Assembly (NCBI RefSeq): GCF_000314995.1
Contig: NZ_BAEO01000018.1
Span: forward strand, 1 to 64,000
Source: Paraglaciecola arctica BSs20135
GTDB taxonomy: Bacteria; Pseudomonadota; Gammaproteobacteria; Enterobacterales; Alteromonadaceae
Length of the DNA stretch: 64,000 bases
Reading direction: 5' to 3'
A model generated the notes under the pieces. The model was given only the letters and a program-made list of their open reading frames with translations. It was not told where the DNA came from and made no database searches. The position numbers were made by a program, and so were the translations under genes. Positions 9,259-18,913 of the stretch are shown here, piece by piece (position 1 is the first letter of the stretch; every line of letters starts with the position of its first letter).

Positions 9259-10190
9259 TAGAGCTGCTCGTGATTGTGGGTAAGGTAAAAATCAAAGACT
9301 TCTCGACTAGATTTGGCTGGGATATAACCAAAGTCTTCTTTAAGTGCTCGATTATCCAATACTGGACGATAGCGTAAAAAATCAAGCTGCTTTGCGCTGT
9401 AGTTAGTTAGGCCAAAGGTATGCCCAATTGTGAGTGCCAGCTTAAGTAGCCAGGGGGATAACTGAAGTAATGGTTTATTTAATGCGTCAGCAATATCAGC
9501 TAGGGTCATAGCACCATCGCCAGCAAGATTAAATTGGCCAGTTTTACTTTCACAAACGCCTTGGCGGATAATATCGACCACATCTTCATCCCAAATAAAC
9601 ACAAAGGGTGAAGTTGAGCCTTTTACAGCCAAAATTCGCTTTTGATTAAACAAATTAGTGATTTGATTTTGGGTGGTTTCCCCCAACACTGTCCCAGGAC
9701 GTAACACCAACTGTTGCAATGCCGGATGACTGCTACGGTATTGTGCCAACATTTCTTCAACTAAACGTTTGTGGTAACTGTAGGCAAAACTATCATTGCC
9801 TCGTAGGGGGTCTTGTTCGGTTAGCCAAGCAGGATTGTCGGCATGATAACCATAAGCTGCGCCGCTGCTCGTAACCGTAAAATGTGTCACACCGCCAGCT
9901 ACGGAAGCATCCAGAACATTGCGAGTACCATTAACATCAATGTCATAATCTCTTTGATGATCGTCGCTAGCTTGCATCACACTAGCCAGATGTATTACAT
10001 GGGTGATTTGATGGGTGTTTATCAACTCACCTATGGCTTTGTCTCGTATATCCATCTGCTGATAATGGTAGTGCGATGGATTGGCCGAGCGAATGTCCAC
10101 GCCAACAATATGATGCTGCTCAGCGAGACGATTAATCAAGCGCTGGCCAATGTAGCCCTCACTTCCCGTAATTAAAATATTAAGACTCAT
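9258..10190 (-). CDS. NAD-dependent epimerase/dehydratase family protein (extended SDR)
   Basis: The start MSLNILITG at 10190 places the Rossmann strand at the N-terminus; the longer reading frame back to 10238 lies inside the neighbouring symporter gene. The cofactor motif is GSEGYIG. VDIR follows, and YSYHK is the YxxxK catalytic pair. The protein is about 310 aa. Extended SDRs act as epimerases, dehydratases or 3-beta-hydroxysteroid-type dehydrogenases. It overlaps the upstream symporter by 11 bp and the downstream SDR by 1 bp, so the operon is tightly coupled. There is no sugar-nucleotide pathway around it, so a role in small-molecule catabolism is more likely. Confidence 0.82.
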   Translation of the reverse strand: MSLNILITGSEGYIGQRLINRLAEQHHIVGVDIRSANPSHYHYQQMDIRDKAIGELINTHQITHVIHLASVMQASDDHQRDYDIDVNGTRNVLDASVAGGVTHFTVTSSGAAYGYHADNPAWLTEQDPLRGNDSFAYSYHKRLVEEMLAQYRSSHPALQQLVLRPGTVLGETTQNQITNLFNQKRILAVKGSTSPFVFIWDEDVVDIIRQGVCESKTGQFNLAGDGAMTLADIADALNKPLLQLSPWLLKLALTIGHTFGLTNYSAKQLDFLRYRPVLDNRALKEDFGYIPAKSSREVFDFYLTHNHEQL

Positions 10191-11094
10191 ATAAAACCTG
10201 CTTTTTGTTTTTGCATTGACGAGCGTCACGACGGTCAAGATATTGCCAAGTTAAGCTCAGTCCCATGCCAGAAATTAGATGCCAGATCCCCCACGCAGCG
10301 GCGATGATTGCCATAGCGGTTTGATCTGCGAAAAAAGTAAAGATGATCCCAAGTCCGAGGCCTGAGTTTTGTAAGCCGACTTCTAGGGTTATTGCTCGTC
10401 TGTCTGCTTTTTTTAGGCCTAAGGCTCGCGCTGAGCCCCAACCAACGGCCAGAGCCATTGCGTTGTGGATAATCACGGCAAGAACAAAGATGCTGGCGCC
10501 ACTAATAAAACGTTGCCAGTTCATGGTCAGGGAAATTGTAACGAAACTGAACAAAGCAATAAGTGAAGCCACTCGGAAAAAGGGCTCACTACGACTCGCA
10601 AAACGTGGAAAATAATTAGCACACAAAAGCCCCGCAGCCAGCGGAAGTGCTAATACCAGCAGTATTATTGTCAGCATATCGGTGGTAGAAACCGAGATAG
10701 ATTGCAGTAGTTCTTGAGTATGTGGATTGAGATCGGCGTAAAACATAAAATTAAAGGGGGTTAGAACACAAGCCAACACACTGGCAACCCCTGTCATGCT
10801 TACAGACATAGCAGTATTGCCATTAGATAAGTACGTCATCAGATTAGAAAAGCTACCGCCGGGGCAGCAGCTAACTAAGATTAGTCCAAGGGCAACCTCA
10901 CTCGGCATGGGGATTAACCAGGTTAATCCGCAAGTCATGGCCGGCAATAAGATAAATTGCGCTGCTAGACCAACCGCCGGACCTTTAGGTTGACTAATGA
11001 CCCTTTTAAAATCAGCGGTAGTTAGGCTAAGTGCAATGCCAAACATCATCATGGCCAGCACTGCATTAAGCACAAACAGAGTTAAAGCAGACAT
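10180..11094 (-). CDS. Bile acid:sodium symporter family transporter
   Basis: This 304-aa inner-membrane protein has 9-10 hydrophobic segments. It carries motifs of the BASS/SBF family, such as LGLILVSCCPGGSFSNLMTYLSNGNTA (the CPGG...SN motif of the first broken helix) and EVGLQNSGLGL (the second, ENxQNxxLG-like). These transporters import bile acids and other organic anions with Na+. The monooxygenase gene ends flush against its start. It may bring into the cytoplasm the compound taken up by the TonB receptor of this operon. Confidence 0.88.
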   Translation of the reverse strand: MSALTLFVLNAVLAMMMFGIALSLTTADFKRVISQPKGPAVGLAAQFILLPAMTCGLTWLIPMPSEVALGLILVSCCPGGSFSNLMTYLSNGNTAMSVSMTGVASVLACVLTPFNFMFYADLNPHTQELLQSISVSTTDMLTIILLVLALPLAAGLLCANYFPRFASRSEPFFRVASLIALFSFVTISLTMNWQRFISGASIFVLAVIIHNAMALAVGWGSARALGLKKADRRAITLEVGLQNSGLGLGIIFTFFADQTAMAIIAAAWGIWHLISGMGLSLTWQYLDRRDARQCKNKKQVLYES

Positions 11095-12390
11095 CTAAAC
11101 ACCGTGGTTCAATTGACGCATTTCGCTGGCAATAGCTTCAAGATATGTTGCTTTGTGCACATAATAGGCCATGCGTTCGAGTTCTAAATAGTGCATGCCA
11201 CCGTCAACCCGAATGCCAGACTTTGTTTTGACCTTATTAAAAAACAGTTCTGCTGCTTTAGGATTATCCTGTTGTAGTCGAATAACCTTAGCCACTAATT
11301 GCGCTTGATTATCCCGTCCTTGCCAACCTAATCCTGAAGCTTCTACCATGCCCATCACGAACAGATTGTTATGCAAAGGATTGAATACGTTTAGGTACAA
11401 CTGGGGCGCATCTTTATGCCAGTTGAGATGCTGTTTTTCGATAAATGGGTAATGCAACTTATAACCGGTTGCTTGCAAAATTAAGTCATATTCTCCTTGT
11501 TCGCCATTTGAAAACATTGCCCCGTCTGGAGTTAATGTCTCAATGTTTGGTCGAACGGTAATATCGCCATGCCCTATATGGTGTAGAAACAAAGAATTGA
11601 CTACCGGATGTGATTCATACATTCGGTAATCAGGATCTGGCAAACCGTAACAACTAGGCTTACCAGAAATAAGCTTCACCAACAGGCCATCGAGCGCTTG
11701 CTTTAAACGGTTTGGTAAACGAATTTTTCCACCAAGGGTATCGGTTGGTCGTCCGGCAATAAACTTAGGTAAAAAATAATAACCTCTTCGCACAACCATA
11801 TCGACGGACTTGGCACGATGTACTGCGTCAACCGCAATATCACATCCGCTATTGCCACAACCGACAATAAGTACCCGTTTGTCGGCGAAAACATCGGCAC
11901 TGCGGTATTCACTGCTGTGCATCATTTGCCCCGAAAACTGACCTTTAAAGGTGACTTCATTAGGATGGTGAAGTGTTCCATTTGCAAGCAACAAACCACT
12001 AGCGAGTAATTCATGGGTTTGGTCATTTTGACGATAAACTATGCGCCAGTTATTTCCTTCACACTCCACTTTTTCTACCCAGCAGCCAAAGCGGTAATGA
12101 CTGTTGAGATCAAAATGATTGGCATACTCCTGAAAATATTTTTTTAGCTGATCATGACGAGGATAAGTCGCCACACTTTCAGCCATTGGAAAATCATCAA
12201 ACTCAGTCATTTTTTTTGAAGATATGAGATGGGCAGAGTCATACATTGTGCTAGTTGGGCTATCGATATCCCATAATCCGCCCACGTCACTATTGGCCTC
12301 CAGACCAATTACCTCAATGCCTTGCTCTTTGAGCCGGCGAACCGTACACAACCCCATAGGGCCTGCACCGATGACTACATATGGATTCAT
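11095..12390 (-). CDS. Flavin-containing monooxygenase
   Basis: This 431-aa protein has an N-terminal FAD Rossmann motif GAGPMG, the FMO/BVMO fingerprint FSGQMMHSSEY (FxGxxxHxxxY) and a second NADPH Rossmann motif GCGNSG. A late ATG(Y/W) flavin-domain motif appears as LQATGYKLHYPF. Family members oxygenate N, S or ketone groups (Baeyer-Villiger). It is the first gene of the operon, 145 bp from the divergent AraC regulator. Its likely job is the opening oxidation of the imported substrate. Class B monooxygenase is certain; the substrate is not. Confidence 0.88.
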   Translation of the reverse strand: MNPYVVIGAGPMGLCTVRRLKEQGIEVIGLEANSDVGGLWDIDSPTSTMYDSAHLISSKKMTEFDDFPMAESVATYPRHDQLKKYFQEYANHFDLNSHYRFGCWVEKVECEGNNWRIVYRQNDQTHELLASGLLLANGTLHHPNEVTFKGQFSGQMMHSSEYRSADVFADKRVLIVGCGNSGCDIAVDAVHRAKSVDMVVRRGYYFLPKFIAGRPTDTLGGKIRLPNRLKQALDGLLVKLISGKPSCYGLPDPDYRMYESHPVVNSLFLHHIGHGDITVRPNIETLTPDGAMFSNGEQGEYDLILQATGYKLHYPFIEKQHLNWHKDAPQLYLNVFNPLHNNLFVMGMVEASGLGWQGRDNQAQLVAKVIRLQQDNPKAAELFFNKVKTKSGIRVDGGMHYLELERMAYYVHKATYLEAIASEMRQLNHGV

Positions 12391-12535
12391 TTTTAACTAC
12401 TCATTAAAGAATATGCGAACGATGTTAACAATTTGATTACAATAGAGCTCAGGTAAGACAGGACAACTTACTGGTTAATTTGGGACAGGGTGATAAAAGT
12501 CAGTTAAGCTAATAATAAATATGTGGAGATTGATA
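12391..12535. promoter_or_regulatory. Divergent control region between monooxygenase operon and AraC regulator
   Basis: These 145 bp separate the starts of two divergent transcription units and are the natural site for AraC-type regulation. The stretch is AT-rich. I could not pick a convincing direct-repeat operator or paired -10/-35 boxes by eye. Confidence 0.45.
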
Positions 12536-13513
12536 ATGGACGCCAGCGTTACTCAAAACTTTACCCGCGCGATCATGCGACACTTAGAACAATTGGGTAT
12601 TCAACTAAATCCGCAGCTTAAACAGCAAATCAACAAGTATGATGACGCGTCACGTTTGCCTATGGTATTGCAAGATGCATTATGGCAGAGCCTAGAAGAC
12701 CAAAATGACAGTAGCCTTGGTCTTAATATTGGTTTGGCTATTCTGCCACAAAGTCTTGATACTATGGGGTTTTTACTTCTTAGTAGTCCTTCGTTAGGCG
12801 AAGCCGTTAACAGCTTGGTTGATTACTCTTCTTTGGTTGGTGAAGGGGGAGCTTTCAGCAAATCTCACAGCAAACAAGGCTGGAAACTTTGCTATGAAGC
12901 CAAGTTTACTGTTGCTGCATCACTTCGTATTGAAGCTATTCTGGCCAGTAGTGTCGCCAGCGCACGCTGGATATCGGGAAAAAATATCGCTCCAGTAGCC
13001 GTGTATTTGAAACATTCAAGACAAGCTGATTTAGCTTTGTACGATCGCGTATTTATGGGGGCTCAGATATATTTTGGGCATACTAAAAACGCTATTGTGT
13101 ATACCGATGAAGACTGGAATTTTAAACAGCGGGAAGTCAACCCTGCCGTTCACACCCAAATGCTCGAACTTGCAAAACAACAGTTATCCCAGTTGCAGCC
13201 AAAAAACTTTCCTGCCAAGGTAATAGCATTGTTGACCCGACAACCATGGTTATCAAAAGCACAAGTAGCAAGCACCTTGGCCATTAGCGAACGCACGTTA
13301 TCAAGAAAGTTATTGGCAGAAAATTTGAATTTTCAGTCAATTGTCCATGATATCAAAAAACAATATGCACTTGAGCAAGTTGTCAAAGCCAGCACGACTC
13401 AAGCAGGCTTGGCTGAATATCTTGGTTATCATGACGAAAGTGCTTTTGCCAAAGCTTTTAAACGCTGGACCGGCATGGGATTTCGCCAATATCGACTACA
13501 TTATTGCAGCTAG
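12536..13513 (+). CDS. AraC family transcriptional regulator (Arabinose_bd-like N-domain)
   Basis: The ATG at 12536 is preferred over 12521 because GGAG at 12524-12527 is well placed before it. This 325-aa protein has an N-terminal ligand-sensing region typical of OruR/ArgR-like AraC proteins (LGLNIGLAILPQSLDTMGFLLLSS). It ends in two helix-turn-helix units (SKAQVASTLAISERTLSRKL and AEYLGYHDESAFAKAFKRWTG). It is transcribed divergently from the monooxygenase-symporter-SDR operon and is probably its substrate-responsive activator. Confidence 0.88.
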   Translation: MDASVTQNFTRAIMRHLEQLGIQLNPQLKQQINKYDDASRLPMVLQDALWQSLEDQNDSSLGLNIGLAILPQSLDTMGFLLLSSPSLGEAVNSLVDYSSLVGEGGAFSKSHSKQGWKLCYEAKFTVAASLRIEAILASSVASARWISGKNIAPVAVYLKHSRQADLALYDRVFMGAQIYFGHTKNAIVYTDEDWNFKQREVNPAVHTQMLELAKQQLSQLQPKNFPAKVIALLTRQPWLSKAQVASTLAISERTLSRKLLAENLNFQSIVHDIKKQYALEQVVKASTTQAGLAEYLGYHDESAFAKAFKRWTGMGFRQYRLHYCS

Positions 13514-13619
13514 TTTAACTGCAATGGTGGGGGCATCGCTCTAATTTTCTAAAACAACAGCTCGTCAAATGTTAACCACTACTAGGCTGCAGTTAATTAG
13601 CCTTAAGCACATCGATAAT

Positions 13620-14822
13620 TTAGTAAGGGAAACCTTGAACATTAAGTCTAGTGCTATAAATACCTGCGCTTAAACAAGCGGCGTCGCCACATTGGCGTAC
13701 CTTGCTACCGTCTAATGGATCCGTCAAACCTGTCACATATAAGGTACGGCCATCTTCGCCGCCAAAGGCAATGTTTGTGACTATGTGGATCCCAGGCACG
13801 GTTAATACTCCTATTTCATCATAGTTCTTATTTAAGACCACTACTAACTGATCGTCATTTCTAGTAGCTGATTTACGAGTGGTTGTGACATAAATATTGC
13901 CACTGCAATCCTTGCCTAAGCCATCAATAGGGGTATTCAGAATTTGTTTCGGTTTGGAGACTCGTCCCGACTTTAATTCAAATGCCCACAGCCCAGCAAT
14001 GCCGCCAACGATCAATTGTTTTTGATCCAGTGACAAGGTTATACCATTTGGTTTATCCCGAAGAGCCGGAACTAACTCGGTCACTAGTGTTGGGTTAACC
14101 TTACCATCGGCACTAACGCGATAAATACGTTGACCAGGAACTTGAGAACCTGGTTCACCGCCTCCTTGAGTTAGAGTCACGTCAATATTAGAGGGAGTAT
14201 TCCAGTTAGGGTCTGTGAAAAATATGGAGTTGTCATCAGCAATCGTTAGGTCGTTTGGTGAGTTAAAACGTTTATCTTCATAATGACTAACAATTGGCGT
14301 GATTTTTTTACTTTGCCAATCGATATAAACAATTGACCCGTCAAGCTGTCGGGTTGCAACTAAATTGTCTTTAGAATCGATCGCCAGTCCATTAGTACCA
14401 GCTAAGGTATCATCTAGCCACACTTGAGGCTTAGTGCCAGGAACCCAGCGCCAGATGGTACTCTGGTTAGATAAAATAAAACCCCGTTCGTTGGGTTGAT
14501 GAGATCCTAAGTTTGAATAATACAATGCACCATCATGCCAAAGTGGACCTTCAACATTGTTTGTTCCTTGGTACACCAATGGGATATTTTGCTCTCGGGT
14601 TAAACTCACATCGCTCAGATCAAGTTGAACCTGATCTGAATTTGTTGAGCAATATTTAACATTGGCTGTATCAACTTGCTCGTCGTGAGCTGCCGCGACG
14701 AAATTGATCATAAACGAGGTGAATAAAAGTGAGAGCGGGAGTTTTTGACGGCTTAAAGCAATAACCTTAATTTTTGTTATTATTGAGCTTCTAATATTTC
14801 CTAACGTGGATGTTCCCATCAA
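13620..14822 (-). CDS. SMP-30/gluconolactonase family exported protein
   Basis: This 400-aa protein has a signal-like hydrophobic segment (LPLSLLFTSFMINFVAAAH). A six-bladed beta-propeller follows, with SMP-30 motifs: EGPLWHDGALYYSN, TNGLAIDSKDNL, FNSPNDLTIADDNSIFFTDP and KPNGITLSLDQKQL. The Glu/Asn/Asp positions in these motifs coordinate the catalytic divalent metal in lactonases. The likely activity is hydrolysis of a lactone in the periplasm. That would suit a Baeyer-Villiger product of the adjacent operon, but the gene is convergent with the AraC gene and not in the operon, so the link is speculative. Confidence 0.82.
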   Translation of the reverse strand: MMGTSTLGNIRSSIITKIKVIALSRQKLPLSLLFTSFMINFVAAAHDEQVDTANVKYCSTNSDQVQLDLSDVSLTREQNIPLVYQGTNNVEGPLWHDGALYYSNLGSHQPNERGFILSNQSTIWRWVPGTKPQVWLDDTLAGTNGLAIDSKDNLVATRQLDGSIVYIDWQSKKITPIVSHYEDKRFNSPNDLTIADDNSIFFTDPNWNTPSNIDVTLTQGGGEPGSQVPGQRIYRVSADGKVNPTLVTELVPALRDKPNGITLSLDQKQLIVGGIAGLWAFELKSGRVSKPKQILNTPIDGLGKDCSGNIYVTTTRKSATRNDDQLVVVLNKNYDEIGVLTVPGIHIVTNIAFGGEDGRTLYVTGLTDPLDGSKVRQCGDAACLSAGIYSTRLNVQGFPY

Positions 14823-15151
14823 TTATTCCTTGTCTATTTTGTAAATTAAGATGTTATTTTGAAAAACTATCCTAAGCATCTGGTCATTATTTTGTTTAGT
14901 GAGTCAATCTACATTAAGTCATTTGTCATTTTCACGGCTATTTAATCTACATTGACTTAAAGACAAATACTACAGAGTCACGTTATGAATTTTTGTTATT
15001 CCCTTATTTATATTAAGAATTCAAAGCGGCAAAGTTTGCTATGTTTCAACTTCAAATTATTTATCTAGGTATTCAATGTAATCCACCCAAATATTTAGAT
15101 CTATTTCACAATATTTACAGTGGATAATTTCTAAGTTATTACTATAAATTT
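14823..15151. other. Gene-free AT-rich stretch
   Basis: This lies between the SMP-30 gene start and the 3' end of the permease gene. It must hold the SMP-30 promoter and the permease terminator. No clear hairpin with a T-run, repeat or ORF was found. Confidence 0.4.
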
Positions 15152-16348
15152 CTATTCCACTGAAGTCCCAAAAAGCGCTATTGCTAGACCCAGAAGACCA
15201 AGAGCTGCGAACCCTGTTCCTTTATACGTGATGCCACTTTCTGAGTAACTTCCCTTTGCTGCTATAAACGCTTGAAGAGCATAATAAAGCGCAAAGGCAC
15301 GTGATGCGTAACTTATTATCTCAAATATGCTCATCGCCCAAGTTAAGACTAATCCAATACTAACTAAGATGGCATAACCGGTTCTTGGGGTAATCCATCC
15401 TTTAGTCAGTTCCGCGATAAGGCCACCGGACCCGCCTGTGTCCGCAACCGCGGCACTGAACTGAGCACTTATTGCGGCAACAATCAAAAGCAACGGCAAA
15501 ATTGGCGCAACTACCGCCATAAGGTCGATAATCGCGGTTTCACTTAACACTAAATTTTCAGGAATAAAAACGTAGCTTAGAAAAGCAATGTATATCATAT
15601 AGATAGCTGTTGAGATCCATTGCGCCCATTGCATCGAGCGGATCCTCGTAAGGGGTTGGTATTCGTCTCCAAGATACCGAGATGTCTCAAATCCTTGTAC
15701 TGTCACTAGCAAACCAGCGACCAGCGCAATTGCTTGCCAACCCGACACAGTGGCAGATCCTCTCACGAGTTCATGTGCGACAGCTTTGTCGATAAAGAAC
15801 CATCCAAGTCCAAACAAAAGACCTGCAATGATTGAAAGTTTCACTCCGACTGTTATCTGTTCCATACGCTCCAGCGCTTGAAATCCTTTGGTCCACCCCA
15901 CTATCAGTACTAAAACAAAGACGCCACTTGTCACTAGTTGCGCATGGAATGCATCGTTTAGCGACGTAAGACTGACAGCAAAGGATCCAAGTAGATTCAG
16001 ATAATAAGCTACCGAAATAATGTATGCGAAGGCCAACGCCCAAGAAGAGAGTGTTTCAAGTTTCTCCTCGAAAACACTCCTTAAACCGCTATATGCAGCA
16101 AGCCTTACGATATTGAAGCGGATCGCCGCACCAAACAGGTAAGCAAAAATACATAGGGCAACCATAATTAGCGGCGCATATTGTCCGAACGACGCTACCA
16201 GAATTGGACCAAGTACTAAAAATCCACTACCAATAATTGAGGCTAAGGGGGTAATGGCCGCGCGCCAAAGCAAGGCATTGGCTACTTTGGGATAAAGTAA
16301 CAACGCAGCAGTGGCAAGAGCCACCAGAATAATTAGGTAATTAAGCAT
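15152..16348 (-). CDS. APC-superfamily-like membrane transporter
   Basis: This 398-aa very hydrophobic protein has about 11 membrane segments. Near the start, LASIIGSGFLVLGPILVASFG resembles the unwound first helix (GxG) of APC-type amino-acid permeases. FETSRYLGDEY and SAAVADTGGSGGLIAEL are further conserved-looking loops. A role in uptake of an amino acid or related solute is inferred from fold only. It is a single-gene unit with no informative neighbours. Confidence 0.6.
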   Translation of the reverse strand: MLNYLIILVALATAALLLYPKVANALLWRAAITPLASIIGSGFLVLGPILVASFGQYAPLIMVALCIFAYLFGAAIRFNIVRLAAYSGLRSVFEEKLETLSSWALAFAYIISVAYYLNLLGSFAVSLTSLNDAFHAQLVTSGVFVLVLIVGWTKGFQALERMEQITVGVKLSIIAGLLFGLGWFFIDKAVAHELVRGSATVSGWQAIALVAGLLVTVQGFETSRYLGDEYQPLTRIRSMQWAQWISTAIYMIYIAFLSYVFIPENLVLSETAIIDLMAVVAPILPLLLIVAAISAQFSAAVADTGGSGGLIAELTKGWITPRTGYAILVSIGLVLTWAMSIFEIISYASRAFALYYALQAFIAAKGSYSESGITYKGTGFAALGLLGLAIALFGTSVE

Positions 16349-16640
16349 TAAATGTATTAGCTTTTTGTCTTTTGCACACTTGTATAATGGAGTACAGGCA
16401 GGAAATGAAAAACAACATGGTGAGCGAATAATTTTTTTGAGGGGAGCAGTGCGGGAAGAGTAAGCGCTATAACTGACCTATGCAACTGGCGTTTGTTTTT
16501 AGTCTGTTTAGGACAGGTGAATTGCATGCTCTAATCGCCTATTCAAAGAATAGTCTCTATCACCAGATGGTATTGGGAGTGAATATAGTCGCTAACCGTT
16601 TGCGGTTTCATTATTAAAATCGATATATTTAACCTGGACT

Positions 16641-17981
16641 CTAGCTATTTAAGGGTAATTGTATTTCGACTTTCAGACCACCAGAGTGATGATTAGTGAG
16701 GGTTAATGTCCCGCCGTGTGATTTGACAATGGCTTCAGCAATACTCAGCCCTAAACCTATGCCCCCTGTATCGCCATTACGTGACTGTTCAAGTCGATAA
16801 AATGGCCGCAACACCGATTCTAACTGTTCTTGTGGTATACCTGTGCCGTTATCTATTATTGCTATTGAAGCGTAATCATTATTCGTTGAGATACTCACTT
16901 GTGCGGCATCTGCATATTTTATGGCGTTATCAATAATGTTCTGTAAACAACGGCGGATTTCAGTAGGGCGGCAGGTTAGGTTTGTCGAACTACCGTCATA
17001 TTGATAACTGACTGGCAGGCCTTCATCGGCTAAATCCGAGCATAAACTTTCTACCAAAGCGTTAATGTTAACACTACGCATGGCTTCATTTGGATTCTGA
17101 CCTCGTAAAAAGTCGAGTACTGACTGGATCATCTGCCGCATATCAGTGACTACTTTAAGCATGCCGATACGTTCATGTTCGTTTTCTAACAAATCACTTC
17201 TTAGCTGTAAGCGGGTCACTGCCGAACGTAAATCATGGGAAATGGCCGCCAACATTTCACTCTGGCTATTGAGCAGGTTGGCTAAACGTTCTTGCATAGT
17301 ATTAAATGCCTTGGCCGCCATTGATATTTCTTTGGCGCCGCTTTCATCTAAGGGAGGATTGTTAATATCCATGCCTATGTGGTTCGCGGCATTGGCCAGC
17401 TTTTCAATAGGTGCTACGGTTTTTTGGATCAAATACCATGCAAGTATTAAGGCCACAACACCTTCAAGTAATATGTAGAAAATGACAGAATCCTGCAACA
17501 AAGACTGACTCTCTGGCAACACAGAATGAAAAGTGATCTTTTGCTCGTTGGCAAAGTTAATCTGGATAAGAACATCAAATCCTTGACGTAAAGTGGTACG
17601 CCTATCCAGTAGAGGAGTATTTTTAAAACTTCGAACACAGACTTGTGCATCAATATCTTGTAGTTTTGAAAATGCCTTGTCGAGCTTTGTGGAAATTTTT
17701 TCAGTAAAGTCATTTTGTTGGCAAGCGACTTCACTGATTGCAATAATATCTGGAAACAACGATAGAAACTGGGTTTCTGCGGCGGCTAAAATTTGCTGAC
17801 GATCTTGCTGTGGAAAACTATAAGCTAAATCCACAATACCAATCACTCTATCAGCTAAATCTGTGGCTTCAGTGGACAAAACAACGTTGTCTCGGTTATG
17901 TTCGAAAATAATTAATGTGATCATTTGCGACAAAATAAACACAGTACATAAAATTAAAGTGGTACGGATTTTAAGACTCAT
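16641..17981 (-). CDS. Sensor histidine kinase (EnvZ/RstB-like)
   Basis: This 446-aa inner-membrane kinase has TM1 (LILCTVFILSQMITLIIF), a periplasmic sensor of about 130 aa with two cysteines, TM2 (FYILLEGVVALILAWYLI) and a HAMP domain. The H-box reads AAISHDLRSAVTRL, where the usual TPLTRL is SAVTRL. The ATPase follows with N-box QNIIDNAIKYA, G1 IDNGTGIP and G2 GGIGLGLSIA. It phosphorylates the response regulator encoded 13 bp upstream in the same operon. The stimulus is unknown. Confidence 0.9.
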   Translation of the reverse strand: MSLKIRTTLILCTVFILSQMITLIIFEHNRDNVVLSTEATDLADRVIGIVDLAYSFPQQDRQQILAAAETQFLSLFPDIIAISEVACQQNDFTEKISTKLDKAFSKLQDIDAQVCVRSFKNTPLLDRRTTLRQGFDVLIQINFANEQKITFHSVLPESQSLLQDSVIFYILLEGVVALILAWYLIQKTVAPIEKLANAANHIGMDINNPPLDESGAKEISMAAKAFNTMQERLANLLNSQSEMLAAISHDLRSAVTRLQLRSDLLENEHERIGMLKVVTDMRQMIQSVLDFLRGQNPNEAMRSVNINALVESLCSDLADEGLPVSYQYDGSSTNLTCRPTEIRRCLQNIIDNAIKYADAAQVSISTNNDYASIAIIDNGTGIPQEQLESVLRPFYRLEQSRNGDTGGIGLGLSIAEAIVKSHGGTLTLTNHHSGGLKVEIQLPLNS

Positions 17982-17994
17982 TGACCGCCCATAC

Positions 17995-18726
17995 TCACAA
18001 TGTTTCTACATCACAAGTGAAGAGATATCCTGTTCCCCATGAAGTTTTTATAATCTCTGGTTTTTTGCCATCATCGCCTAATTTACGTCGTAGGCGGCTG
18101 ACATGTGAGTCGATACTGCGATCAAAAGGGGTGCTATTTCTACCTTTGGTTAAATCCAATAATCTATCCCGTGATAACGGGATCCGCGGATTTTGTACAA
18201 AAGTTAATAATAATTGTGTCTCGCTGGTAGATAGTGGCGTACTTGTTCCTGTGGCATCGAAAATTTCCATTTGGCTAGGTTTGAAACTCATACCGGCGAA
18301 TCGATACACGCCTTTTCCAGTTTGCACATGACCTGATTTGACTCGTCGCAGTACCGCTTTAATCCGCGCAATCAGCTCACGTCGCCCAAAGGGTTTTACA
18401 ATATAATCATCAGCACCGAGCTCTAATCCGACGACTCGGTCAATTTCTTCATCTTTAGCGGTAAGCATGATAACGGGTGGCATATTTTGATCGGCGCAGA
18501 GTTGTCGACAAAGTTCAAAACCATCGGTGCCTGGCAACATGACATCAAGCAAAATTATATCGGGCTTTTTCTTGCTCATTATTTGCCACATATCTTCACC
18601 GTCAACTGCACTGCTGGCTGAGTAACCTTCGGCTTCCAGTAATTGCGAAACCAGTTCACGAATGTCCTGATTGTCATCAACAATCAATACGCTAGGTGAT
18701 ATCGATGGACTTGTTGGATTGATCAT
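17995..18726 (-). CDS. OmpR-family response regulator
   Basis: This 243-aa protein has a receiver domain with an acidic pocket (DDNQD), phospho-acceptor Asp in ILLDVMLPGTDG, Thr in MLTAKDEE and Lys in YIVKPFGRRELIARI. A winged-helix DNA-binding domain follows (SHVSRLRRKLGDDG, IKTSWGTGYLF). The gene precedes its kinase. Immediately upstream and divergent is the Rap1a/Tai-like gene at 18914, a plausible target, with a 187-bp shared promoter region between them. Confidence 0.92.
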   Translation of the reverse strand: MINPTSPSISPSVLIVDDNQDIRELVSQLLEAEGYSASSAVDGEDMWQIMSKKKPDIILLDVMLPGTDGFELCRQLCADQNMPPVIMLTAKDEEIDRVVGLELGADDYIVKPFGRRELIARIKAVLRRVKSGHVQTGKGVYRFAGMSFKPSQMEIFDATGTSTPLSTSETQLLLTFVQNPRIPLSRDRLLDLTKGRNSTPFDRSIDSHVSRLRRKLGDDGKKPEIIKTSWGTGYLFTCDVETL

Positions 18727-18913
18727 GTAGTGCCGGGATCCTTTGTGTTGTTATCTTTGAGCAGGCTGCAAGCTTTAACATACAACACAACCATTCAAAA
18801 ACATATGCGCTGAACGCGTTGCGACACTTTTTTACACTTTTGACAATCTTTTGCAATGGTAACAATGCAAGAATTCGTGCACACACTTAGTTTTTAAAAT
18901 TAAGGAGAAGATC

